DNA of 64,000 nt from Bacteroidota bacterium (GTDB taxonomy: Bacteria > Bacteroidota > Bacteroidia > Chitinophagales > Chitinophagaceae), in NCBI GenBank assembly GCA_020161435.1, contig JAIUNV010000003.1:372001-436000 (forward strand). The letters are read 5' to 3'. The translations under genes and the position numbers were made by a program. The notes under the pieces were generated by a model. The model was not told the DNA's origin. It did no database searches and saw only the letters and a list, made by a program, of their open reading frames with translations. Below are positions 55,301-61,921 of this stretch, one piece after another (positions within the stretch are counted from its first letter, which is position 1; each line of letters starts with the position of its first letter).

Positions 55301-55442
55301 CGCGACGAGGTGCATTGGCACTCATCAATCCTTTATCATCCGCTTCAAACGGCAGTTCCTCCCTGAATTCATCAGCTACATTGGCCTGATGGCCTTCGCT
55401 TTTGCCTAGGGCTCCGAAACTTTGCCAGATTTTATTACTCAT
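52302..55442 (-). CDS. actB: Alternative complex III subunit ActB (Mo-oxidoreductase-like plus Fe-S)
   Basis: A 1046-residue periplasmic subunit. A twin-arginine-like signal (RRDFLKYLGFS) precedes a molybdopterin-oxidoreductase-like B1 domain that in this family carries no Mo cofactor, and a C-terminal B2 domain with four Fe-S cluster motifs: CTGCGACVVAC, CQHCDNAPCENVC, CIGTRYCANNC, and CSFCVQ with ACQSACP. Electrons flow from quinol via these clusters to the ActA haems. Part of the act operon, 79 bp after actA. Confidence 0.94.
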   Translation of the reverse strand: MSNKIWQSFGALGKSEGHQANVADEFREELPFEADDKGLMSANAPRRDFLKYLGFSTVAATVAASCEMPVKKAIPFVSKPDNVIPGVANYYATTYVQDGDVVSVVAKVRDGRPIKIEGNDLSPIFQGGTSARAQASVLDMYDTKRLRFPAQIKEGKLVEVSTFDAFDKMIADEMAKLNGAPVVLLTSTITSPSTKQLVGEFLAKFPGSRHVTYDAVSYSGMLLANEAAYGKRAIPSYHFDNAKVIVSLGADFLGTWLSPVEFAKQYSKGRKIDEKNPTLSKHYQFESIMSMTGANADERFTHKPSEAGVVAAALLAAVTGGAVNVADAKLKAGLSKAAADLKAAGGAALVVSGSNDSNVQLIVNAINEAIGANGKTINWAVTSNYRQGVDADFETLLADMSAGKVGALLIAGANPAYTYAKAEAFKKALAAVILTVSFNTRLDETTELCKYVVPDHHYLESWGDAEPKSGYYSFIQPTIAPLFKTRNWQDNLLKWSGNATTEYANYLKAYWMTKLGSQENWDAALRDGVVVPAEATVAAGTFNGAGVAAAVAAAGTPAKAGTWEVVLYEKTAIGSGAQASNPWLQEMPDPVTKATWDNYATISAAAAKELLGIDLTKNGDADRYEVNPKKPVIAIKVNGKEMKLPVIIVPGTQKNTIGIAVGYGRSENVGVAVKGAGQNAYPLATIANGVVTYAAYDATVTATDELYEVAQNQTHNSYEGRMEVVKETSLATFKKHPELFKAQRDMLVHDYASKTGDYRNEGSLYDPRLNDRPGVHWGMSIDLNTCTGCGACVVACNAENNVPVVGKTEVLRGHDMHWIRIDRYFVSDAANPDDVKDVIFMPMMCQHCDNAPCENVCPVAATNHSSEGLNQMTYNRCIGTRYCANNCPYKVRRFNWADYTGADSFADNQVGHVSDVTLEMNDDLYRMVLNPDVTVRSRGVIEKCSFCVQRLQAGKLEAKKQSRPIKDGEVKTACQSACPTNAIEFGDSNDKNSVVRNMRDHSPLRMYYALEQIHVLPNVNYMAKIRNTDEVMEVAAAHKPAEEAAH

Positions 55443-55521
55443 ACTATACTAATGTGAGAATTTGAAAATTGAAAACTTGAACTGATGCATCATCAGGAAT
55501 GTACCTGACAGCAGATTCAAA

Positions 55522-56757
55522 TTAGTAGTGACATTTCTGGCACTCGGTACCACCAATCATTTCTACAGTTACGCTGTCCATTTTGCCATTCTTCATGTCT
55601 TCGTGGAACTTCTCGTAAATGCTGTAGAAGCCGTTGTCTTTGAACTGAACCTTGGTTTCGCGGTGGCAATTGATACACCATCCCATGCTCAAATCACTGA
55701 ATTGCTTCACTTCGCCCATGTTCTGGATTTCGCCGTGGCAAGTTTGGCAGGCTACCTGACCAGCTTTCACGTGCTGTGCGTGGTTGAAGTAAACGTGGTC
55801 GGGCAGGTTGTGAATTTTAATCCACTCAATGGGCTTGGCTTTGGAAGGATCCCATGGCTGACCAGGTGTGAAACCTGCGTATTCGTACAGTTTCTTGATT
55901 TCGTTAGTGCCGTTCACTTCTTTACCATCGGCGGTATACAGGGGTTCGCCCTTATACTCGTTGATGGCCATGTGGCAGTTCATACACACGTTTACAGAAG
56001 GAATGTTGGCATGCTTACCTTCTTGCGCACCGCCATGGCAGTACAAACAGTTAATTTGGTTAACCCCGGCGTGTACTTTGTGGCTGTAATAGATAGGTTG
56101 CTCGGGCTGGTAATCTTTGCTACGACCAAGGCCTACTGCGCCTTTAGAAATGTAAACACCCGCTACAATAAATAAAATAACGGTGGTTAAAGCGAGGTAG
56201 GTTTTGTTTTTGTAAAAAGGAACCGCAGCTTCTACGGGCAGGCCGTCACGTTCGTCGGCCAGCTTGCGGAGGTTGCTGTTTACCTGCAACAAAATGAGGG
56301 CTACCAAAGCCAACACCAAAGTGATAACACCAAAGAGCAAGCTATTGTCGCCTTCAGACTTAGCAGCAGCAGTAGCACCTGCTACAGGGGCTGGAGTTGC
56401 AGGCTTCCACTCACGGATGTAGGTGAGGATAGCTTCGATATCTGCATCCTGCAAAGAAGTGAAAGAAGTCATGGCAGCAGGGCTCCAGTCCTTAATTTTC
56501 AATGCATAAGCATCGCCGGTTTTTACGGCGTCGGGCCAGTTTTTAATCCAGGTCTTCAACAAATCTTTACTGGGCCAGCGATCTTCGATGCCTTGGAGTG
56601 CCGGGCCGGTCAAATCTTTATCGATTTTGTGGCAGGAAGCACAGTTGGCATTGAACAGCGCTTTTCCATCTTGCGCCTGCACTTGGGTAAAGCCGGCTAC
56701 AAACAGCATTAGAAAACTGGTAATAATGTGAAGGCTGGCTTTGCGTTTTTTACTCAT
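55522..56757 (-). CDS. actA: Alternative complex III multihaem cytochrome ActA, with extra N-terminal haem
   Basis: A 411-residue membrane-anchored cytochrome c with six CxxCH haem sites. The first, CASCH (39-43), lies in an N-terminal class I-like module; the other five (CLYCH, CMNCH, CQTCH, CINCH, CQKCH) form the pentahaem part typical of ActA. A transmembrane helix lies at about 142-160 and a second at about 190-206. The extra module resembles ActE-type cytochromes and may pass electrons onward to the oxidase. First gene of the locus. Confidence 0.93.
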   Translation of the reverse strand: MSKKRKASLHIITSFLMLFVAGFTQVQAQDGKALFNANCASCHKIDKDLTGPALQGIEDRWPSKDLLKTWIKNWPDAVKTGDAYALKIKDWSPAAMTSFTSLQDADIEAILTYIREWKPATPAPVAGATAAAKSEGDNSLLFGVITLVLALVALILLQVNSNLRKLADERDGLPVEAAVPFYKNKTYLALTTVILFIVAGVYISKGAVGLGRSKDYQPEQPIYYSHKVHAGVNQINCLYCHGGAQEGKHANIPSVNVCMNCHMAINEYKGEPLYTADGKEVNGTNEIKKLYEYAGFTPGQPWDPSKAKPIEWIKIHNLPDHVYFNHAQHVKAGQVACQTCHGEIQNMGEVKQFSDLSMGWCINCHRETKVQFKDNGFYSIYEKFHEDMKNGKMDSVTVEMIGGTECQKCHY

Positions 56758-56807
56758 AACTCACTGATATTGAATAACCGATGGAAACATATCCGCGGAT
56801 AGGCGGG

Positions 56808-56815
56808 CAAAAATA
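56808..56815 (-). promoter_or_regulatory. Candidate -7 box of the act operon
   Basis: TATTTTTG on the minus strand, perfect TAnnTTTG, 50 nt before the actA ATG. The usual TTTG at -33 is missing. The remaining gap to 57071 shows no gene. Confidence 0.45.
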
Positions 56816-57071
56816 TGACCTCGGCGTGACAATTACCTGTAATCATCAAAAAAAATTTCGCTTAGTGCCACAAGGGTTTCAGCCAATGGAGAGGTTTGTG
56901 ACAACAGGCTGGCAGGCCATATCTCCAAAGGTTCAACGAAAGAATATTTCTCAGTGAATCGAAGTATGTGACAGCAAAGAACCTTGCCCGGCATAGCATT
57001 ATTACTGATAAGCATCAGCACATGGGCTGTATTCCATCATCTGCACGTTTTTTTACCCCATCTTCGCAGGC

Positions 57072-57950
57072 ATGTTTGGCCGGCTGCAACAAAAATGGAA
57101 GGTTACCGGGGTGCAACTCACCCTTATTCTCTGCACGTTTGCCCTGGGTGGCAGCCTTTGCGGCTTTTTTACCCGGGAAATTCTGGGGCTATTTACCATT
57201 CAGCAGCCATTTTTGTATGGTACATTATATTTTATAATACTTACCCTGTTGTGGCCGGTTTGTGTGCTGCTCATCAGCATTCCCTTTGGCCAATTCAGGT
57301 TTTTTCGCAATTATTTACGCAAAATGGGAAGCAAATTGGGCATTGGCAGCGTTCCTGCCGCGTCTTCCGATAGTGATTCGCACATACATGTGGCCATTTT
57401 TGCCAGTGGCACCGGCAGCAATGCCCGAAAAATCATGGAGCATTTCAAAGGCCACCCCCGCATTAAAATCTCCATGCTGGTGAGCAATAAGCCCGGCGCC
57501 GGAGCCTTGCACCATGCCGTCGATTTTGGGGTAAGCACCTTAATAATAAGCCGGGAGCAATTTTTAAAAGGCGATGCCTACGTGCCCGAACTGCAGGCTG
57601 CTGGCATCGATTATATTGTATTGGCGGGTTTTTTATGGAAAATACCCCCGACCCTTATCAGCGCCTTTCCAAACCATATCGTCAATATTCACCCCGCCCT
57701 GCTGCCCAAATATGGTGGCAAAGGCATGTACGGCCATTTTGTACACGAAGCGGTAATAGCCGCCGGCGAAACAGAAAGCGGCATCACCATTCATTTGGTA
57801 GATGAGCAGTACGACCACGGGGCGCATTTGTTTCAGGCCAAATGCCCGGTAATGCCCGGCGATACACCCGATGATTTGGCAGCCCGCATACACCAGCTGG
57901 AGCACCAATACTTTGCCAGTGTAATTGAAGGTTGGGTAGCAGGAAAGTAA
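57072..57950 (+). CDS. purN: DUF6787-like membrane domain fused to PurN (GAR transformylase)
   Basis: A 292-residue fusion. Residues 1-90 hold two hydrophobic helices with LILCTFALGGSL and WPVCVLLISIPFGQF, which match a separate small membrane protein of Bacteroidota (DUF6787). A short Ser/Ala/Asp linker leads to PurN (105-292): AIFASGTGSNA is the phosphate loop, NIHPALLPKYGGKG carries the catalytic Asn and His, and HLVDEQYDHGAHL the Asp. PurN formylates glycinamide ribonucleotide in purine synthesis. An internal ATG at 57324 (residue 85) could also start a soluble PurN. Confidence 0.85.
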   Translation: MFGRLQQKWKVTGVQLTLILCTFALGGSLCGFFTREILGLFTIQQPFLYGTLYFIILTLLWPVCVLLISIPFGQFRFFRNYLRKMGSKLGIGSVPAASSDSDSHIHVAIFASGTGSNARKIMEHFKGHPRIKISMLVSNKPGAGALHHAVDFGVSTLIISREQFLKGDAYVPELQAAGIDYIVLAGFLWKIPPTLISAFPNHIVNIHPALLPKYGGKGMYGHFVHEAVIAAGETESGITIHLVDEQYDHGAHLFQAKCPVMPGDTPDDLAARIHQLEHQYFASVIEGWVAGK

Positions 57951-58017
57951 TAACCTCCGCATTGCCCCTGCTGGCAATTCATTTTCATGTACTTTAATTG
58001 CCCAAAATTGATTGTAC

Positions 58018-59295
58018 ATGAAACCATTTGTGCTTGCACTTGCAGCCAATCTGTTAATTGCTTCGCTTTTTGCCCAGCTACCGCTGGCAACTTCTCCCAA
58101 AACAGAAGGTATGGACCCGTTGCGTCTCAACCGTATTGATGCGCTGGTACAACAATACATCGACAGCCAGTGGATTGCTGGCGCCACCTGCATAGTAGCC
58201 CGCAATGGCAAAGTGGTATACCATCGGGCATTTGGAGTTCGTAGCACAGCCACCAAAGTGCCACAACAAAAAGATGACATCTTTCGCATTGCTTCGCAAA
58301 CCAAGGCCATTACCAGCACAGCTGTAATGATGCTGTTTGAAGAAGGTAAGTTTTTGCTCGACGATCCCATTGCCAAATACATCCCGGCATTTGCCAACCA
58401 GCAGGTGATTGATCAGTTCAACATGGCCGATACCAGCTTTACTACGGTAAAAGCCAAACGGGCTGTTACCATCCGTGATTTGCTTACCCATACATCGGGT
58501 ATTGGGTATGCACAAATAGGCAGCCCACGTGCCAAAGCCATGTATGCCAAAGCCGGTGTGCATGCACAAATTGGTGTGCCTGCTGCCAGCCTTAAAGAGC
58601 AGGTAATGAAGATTGCTGCACTGCCACTGGAGCACCAGCCCGGTGAACGTTTTACCTACGGCCTCAATACCGATGTGTTGGGTTATTTTGTAGAAGTGAT
58701 GAGTGGGCAAAGTCTGGCCGATTTTTTCCGCATCCGCATTTTTGAACCACTGGGCATGAGGGATACCTGGTTTTATTTGCCTGCTGAAAAACAAAACCGT
58801 TTGGTAGCATTGCATACCGAAGACAAACAACAGCACGTAACGGTTTTGCAGCCCGGGCAATCGGCAAACCTTAAAAATATAGATGTTGATTACCCCAAAG
58901 CGAAAGGCCAGTTGTACAGCGGTGGCGCAGGCCTTTCGAGCACGGCCATGGACTACGCCATATTTATGCAAATGCTATTGAACGGTGGCATTTACAATGG
59001 CAAACGCATCCTGAGCAAAAACAGTGTGGAGCTGATGACACAAAACCAAATAGGCAATGTAGACCGTGGGCCGAATGAAAAATTTGGACTGGGCTTTGGA
59101 TTGGTAACGGAAACAGGCAGTGGCAAGCTGGGCCAAAGTACCGGCACGTATAGTTGGGGTGGCGCTTTTAGCAGCACCTACTGGATAGACCCGAAAGAAA
59201 AAATTGTAGCGCAATTTTTCTTAAACCAAACACCTACCAGCCACGGCGATATTCACGACAAGTTTAAAGTGCTGGTGTATAGTGCCATTGAGTAA
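58018..59295 (+). CDS. Serine hydrolase, beta-lactamase/class C family
   Basis: A 425-residue exported enzyme (signal ending ASLFAQ). SQTK (Ser-x-x-Lys, about residue 93), YGLN (Tyr-x-Asn, about 219) and a late KSTGTYSW-like HxG position define the penicilloyl-serine-transferase family, and THTSGIGY is typical. Such proteins include carboxypeptidases, esterases and peptidases; it need not give antibiotic resistance. ATG at 58018 begins the signal peptide. Confidence 0.85.
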   Translation: MKPFVLALAANLLIASLFAQLPLATSPKTEGMDPLRLNRIDALVQQYIDSQWIAGATCIVARNGKVVYHRAFGVRSTATKVPQQKDDIFRIASQTKAITSTAVMMLFEEGKFLLDDPIAKYIPAFANQQVIDQFNMADTSFTTVKAKRAVTIRDLLTHTSGIGYAQIGSPRAKAMYAKAGVHAQIGVPAASLKEQVMKIAALPLEHQPGERFTYGLNTDVLGYFVEVMSGQSLADFFRIRIFEPLGMRDTWFYLPAEKQNRLVALHTEDKQQHVTVLQPGQSANLKNIDVDYPKAKGQLYSGGAGLSSTAMDYAIFMQMLLNGGIYNGKRILSKNSVELMTQNQIGNVDRGPNEKFGLGFGLVTETGSGKLGQSTGTYSWGGAFSSTYWIDPKEKIVAQFFLNQTPTSHGDIHDKFKVLVYSAIE

Positions 59296-59425
59296 TGTGC
59301 TAATTAGCTAATTTGAAAATGTGCCAATGTGAATGCAGTGCAATTTGTAAGCGCTTCAACACTGTAACTGTTGCACACTAAAACATTGGAACCAGTGAAC
59401 ACGTAAACTAGTAAAATCGTCAACT
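59296..59425. repeat. Degenerate GTGCTAATTAGC/GTGAATGC-type repeats
   Basis: GTGCTAATTAGCTAATTTG, GTGCCAATGTGAATG and AACCAGTGAACACGTAAAC-like units recur without fixed spacing in the gap after the hydrolase; no gene seen. Confidence 0.5.
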
Positions 59426-59431
59426 AAAAAC

Positions 59432-60271
59432 CTACTCCACCAACTTTATACCACCCGGCAGTATTTCAATCAAGCGTTGTTTGTACAAAGCACCGATGGC
59501 CATTTTGAAACTCTTTTTGCTGAGGCCGAAAAAGGCATAAATGTCTTGCGGGTCGCTTTTGTCGTTGTAGGGCAATGCGCCTTTGTGTTGTTTTAGTAAC
59601 TCGAGAATACGTTCGGGTTCGCCTGAAATTTTATCATAGCCGGGTTTGCCGGGCACAATGTCCAGCTTGCCATCTTCCCGCACCTGCTTAATGAAACCTT
59701 GCAAACGCTGACCGGGCTGCAAGCCTACCACTGCATCGGCATGGTGCACCAATCCTTCATAGCAATCATCCACCATCACCGCAAAACCCAGTGGCGTTTG
59801 GCGATGTACGAGCAACGTAACGGGTTGCTTTTCTTGTAAGCCCGTGGTATCGGTTTTTAAAAACTGATTGGTCCATTCGGTGGCAGCTAAGCGGCCGGTT
59901 TTTTCATCGCGGTACACATACACGAGGTAGCTTTTGCCTTCACTCATAGGCTCCCGTTGCTGGCTGTTGGCTACAAACAAATCTTTGCTCAACCCCCAAT
60001 CGAGAAAGGCACCGGCCGGGCTGGTGCTGACCACTTTCAAAAAAGCAAACTGGCCCACTACAGCAAACGGTTTTTGTGTAGTGGCGATGAGGCGATTTTC
60101 GCTATCGTGGTAAATGAAAACTTCTATTTCATCCCCCTTTTGCAACCCTTCGGGCAACCAGCGGTTGGGCAACAACACGTCTTCATTGCCATGGCGCAAA
60201 TAGGCACCCGGAGTAACGATGCGTTCTACGGGTAATGTATAAAACTGTCCGGCTTGTAATGTTTCAGGCAT
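59432..60271 (-). CDS. CvfB-like S1 RNA-binding protein
   Basis: A 279-residue protein with tandem S1-like OB domains (about 5-140, 150-210) and a C-terminal winged-helix-like region (about 225-279; ISGEPERILELLKQHKG, DIYAFFGLSKKSFKMAIGAL). GAFLDWGLSKDLFVANSQQ and GFAVMVDDCYEGLVHHAD are family marks. CvfB proteins bind RNA and influence virulence or translation in Firmicutes; role here unknown. TACCTTCG ends 4 nt before the ATG. Confidence 0.85.
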   Translation of the reverse strand: MPETLQAGQFYTLPVERIVTPGAYLRHGNEDVLLPNRWLPEGLQKGDEIEVFIYHDSENRLIATTQKPFAVVGQFAFLKVVSTSPAGAFLDWGLSKDLFVANSQQREPMSEGKSYLVYVYRDEKTGRLAATEWTNQFLKTDTTGLQEKQPVTLLVHRQTPLGFAVMVDDCYEGLVHHADAVVGLQPGQRLQGFIKQVREDGKLDIVPGKPGYDKISGEPERILELLKQHKGALPYNDKSDPQDIYAFFGLSKKSFKMAIGALYKQRLIEILPGGIKLVE

Positions 60272-60275
60272 GATG

Positions 60276-60283
60276 CGAAGGTA
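60276..60283 (-). promoter_or_regulatory. Candidate -7 box abutting the CvfB-like start
   Basis: TACCTTCG on the minus strand (one mismatch) ends 4 nt before the ATG at 60271; transcription from it would be leaderless or nearly so. Confidence 0.3.
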
Positions 60284-60335
60284 GATGATAGTTGGTAGTT
60301 GGTGGTTGGTAGTTTGTGGTTTGTGGTTTAGTTGG
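60284..60335. repeat. GGTAGTTGGTGGTTTG-type repeats
   Basis: GGTAGTTGGTGGTTGGTAG and GTTTGTGGTTTGTGG units. The gene-free stretch 60272-60669 also holds TGCAAA repeats at about 60470-60505 and an 8-bp hairpin CAGGTGCT/AGCACCTG at 60574-60596; I see no gene in it. Confidence 0.5.
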
Positions 60336-60604
60336 ACAATGAGGAAATGGGCAATCCATTGGGTTAAGGAATATAATTTTTTCGGGGATGTGTTACATCA
60401 ATAATTGTTGGTCGGATGGGCCTTTTTGTATGCAATCCTTCGTTAATAAGAAAAAAATGCAAGCCCTGCAAATTGCAAACTGTCTACTGCAAACTATTTA
60501 CGCCTTAGTGGTTCAAAAAAACACTCGAGAGGAAAAGCTCCGCTGTGCACTGCAGTACAAGTGTGCGACGCAACAGGTGCTTCATAGCAGCACCTGGCTG
60601 GCCC

Positions 60605-60640
60605 CCAAAAAAACAACACCAGCTGATGGGCTGGTGCTGC
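60605..60640 (-). terminator. Terminator downstream of the YgaP-like gene
   Basis: On the minus strand CACCAGC and GCTGGTG pair perfectly round six bases, followed by TTGTTTTTTT. Confidence 0.75.
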
Positions 60641-60669
60641 TAACGAGTAAATAAGCAAACCCCTATGGT

Positions 60670-60861
60670 TTATTTTTTGGGGCAGGTATTGAGGCCTACC
60701 AATGTATACAACGGACAAAAACTGATGAGGCTGGTAGCCAGGAACACACCACCCAATACGAGCAGCACCAAACCAGGTGTACCTGTTACTGTGCCGGTGA
60801 AATACAATACCGCAAACAATGCGGCCAATACAATGCGGATGACGCGGTCTACAGCGCCCAT
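60670..60861 (-). CDS. YgaP-like / DUF2892 membrane protein
   Basis: A 63-residue protein with two hydrophobic helices and the DUF2892 pattern: DRVIRIVLAALFA at the N terminus and SLISFCPLYTLVGLNTC with two conserved cysteines at the end. Related domains are fused to rhodanese in E. coli YgaP, linked to sulfur transfer. It lies after a Crp-type regulator and a tiny membrane peptide; the three may form one transcript. Confidence 0.8.
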   Translation of the reverse strand: MGAVDRVIRIVLAALFAVLYFTGTVTGTPGLVLLVLGGVFLATSLISFCPLYTLVGLNTCPKK

Positions 60862-60901
60862 GTTTTTTTCATGCTGGAAGTTTTTTGAGGTTACAAATGA
60901 T

Positions 60902-60997
60902 TTAGCTCCGGATGGCTTGCCAAACTACTACGATGCTCCACACCAACAACAGGCAAAGGATACATACCAGCAGCAGACGCAACCATGGTTGTTTCAT
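60902..60997 (-). CDS. 31-residue single-helix membrane peptide
   Basis: A short frame between the Crp-type regulator and the YgaP-like gene. It begins MKQPWLRLLLVCILCLLL and ends WQAIRS: a basic start, one hydrophobic helix of about 20 residues and a short charged tail. Position and clean topology support a real small protein; no family is recognised and no Shine-Dalgarno is expected in this phylum. Confidence 0.45.
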   Translation of the reverse strand: MKQPWLRLLLVCILCLLLVWSIVVVWQAIRS

Positions 60998-61050
60998 GCA
61001 GTAAAACTAATAGCATCGTTTGGCACAATCTGGTGACCAGCGTCACCGGC

Positions 61051-61677
61051 TTACAAGAGCAGTATTTTGCCGTCGGCCTGTTTTATTTTTCCTTCTTGCT
61101 CCAGCCGCTTCATTACCCTCGTTACCACTTCACGGGCAGTGCCCAAATCTTGCGCAATCTGGCGGTGCCGAAGGTCGAGTACCAACTCGCCTTTCATGCG
61201 GGTTTTCTCTTTGAGGTATTGATACACCCGGCTATCGAGCCGGTTAAAAAGCAGTGCATTGATGGTATCGATGAGCTCGGCATACCGCTGGTTGTACTGC
61301 GTAAAAAACAACAAATTGATTCGCGGAAATTCGGTGACCCACTGCCGCAATTGTGCCACCGGCAGCAGCCAGAGTGTTGTGGCTTCTTCAGCCACGGCCA
61401 TTATTTTACTCGGCTCATCGCCCATGCCTGCAGCAAAACTCATCACACAACTTTCGCTGGGGCGGATGTAGTAGAGCAACAGCTCTTTGTCATCGGTTTT
61501 GGTAAACACTTTTACCGTGCCATGCAATACCAGTGGTACCACTTTTACAAACTGACCTTCACGCACCAGCGTGGTACCGGCTGGCACATCCATATACTGG
61601 CCATGGGTTTCGATGGCTTGCAATAAATCTTCGCCCAGTAGCGCATAGGTAGACCGGAGTAATGCAGGTTGGCTCAT
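61051..61677 (-). CDS. Crp/Fnr-family transcriptional regulator
   Basis: A 208-residue regulator with a cyclic-nucleotide-binding-like domain (about 20-125; YMDVPAGTTLVREGQFVKVVPL) and a winged helix (DLRHRQIAQDLGTAREVVTRVMKRLE). The Crp-type recognition helix is well formed. No N-terminal cysteine cluster, so not an oxygen-sensing Fe-S Fnr. It is followed by the small membrane peptide and a DUF2892 protein, a layout often seen with sulfur or nitrosative stress genes. Confidence 0.9.
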   Translation of the reverse strand: MSQPALLRSTYALLGEDLLQAIETHGQYMDVPAGTTLVREGQFVKVVPLVLHGTVKVFTKTDDKELLLYYIRPSESCVMSFAAGMGDEPSKIMAVAEEATTLWLLPVAQLRQWVTEFPRINLLFFTQYNQRYAELIDTINALLFNRLDSRVYQYLKEKTRMKGELVLDLRHRQIAQDLGTAREVVTRVMKRLEQEGKIKQADGKILLL

Positions 61678-61921
61678 ACGACAAGTGCCTGTAGTTGTAA
61701 GGCAGCAATCAATGTTAGGAAAAATTGCGGGGTTTTGATGAACAGCGAAGGCTTAGACACGCAAAGAAACACAAAGACCGAAGGGCGGTGTGCTGATGAG
61801 ATGATGCGTCCTACTCCTGCCTTGCAACTACATTCTTTTCCTATATTCACTTTTCGCACCCGGCGCACCATTTTCTCATCTTACCATCGTCTTATTGTCA
61901 ACCCATCAACATGTACTGCTC

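Noticed and set aside
53976..55409. 477-codon open frame opposite actB
   Set aside because: Shadow of actB; no domain, signal or promoter supports it.
60388..60654. 88-codon plus-strand frame in the gap before the YgaP-like gene
   Set aside because: Runs through hairpins and TGCAAA repeats and ends in the minus-strand terminator; composition not protein-like.
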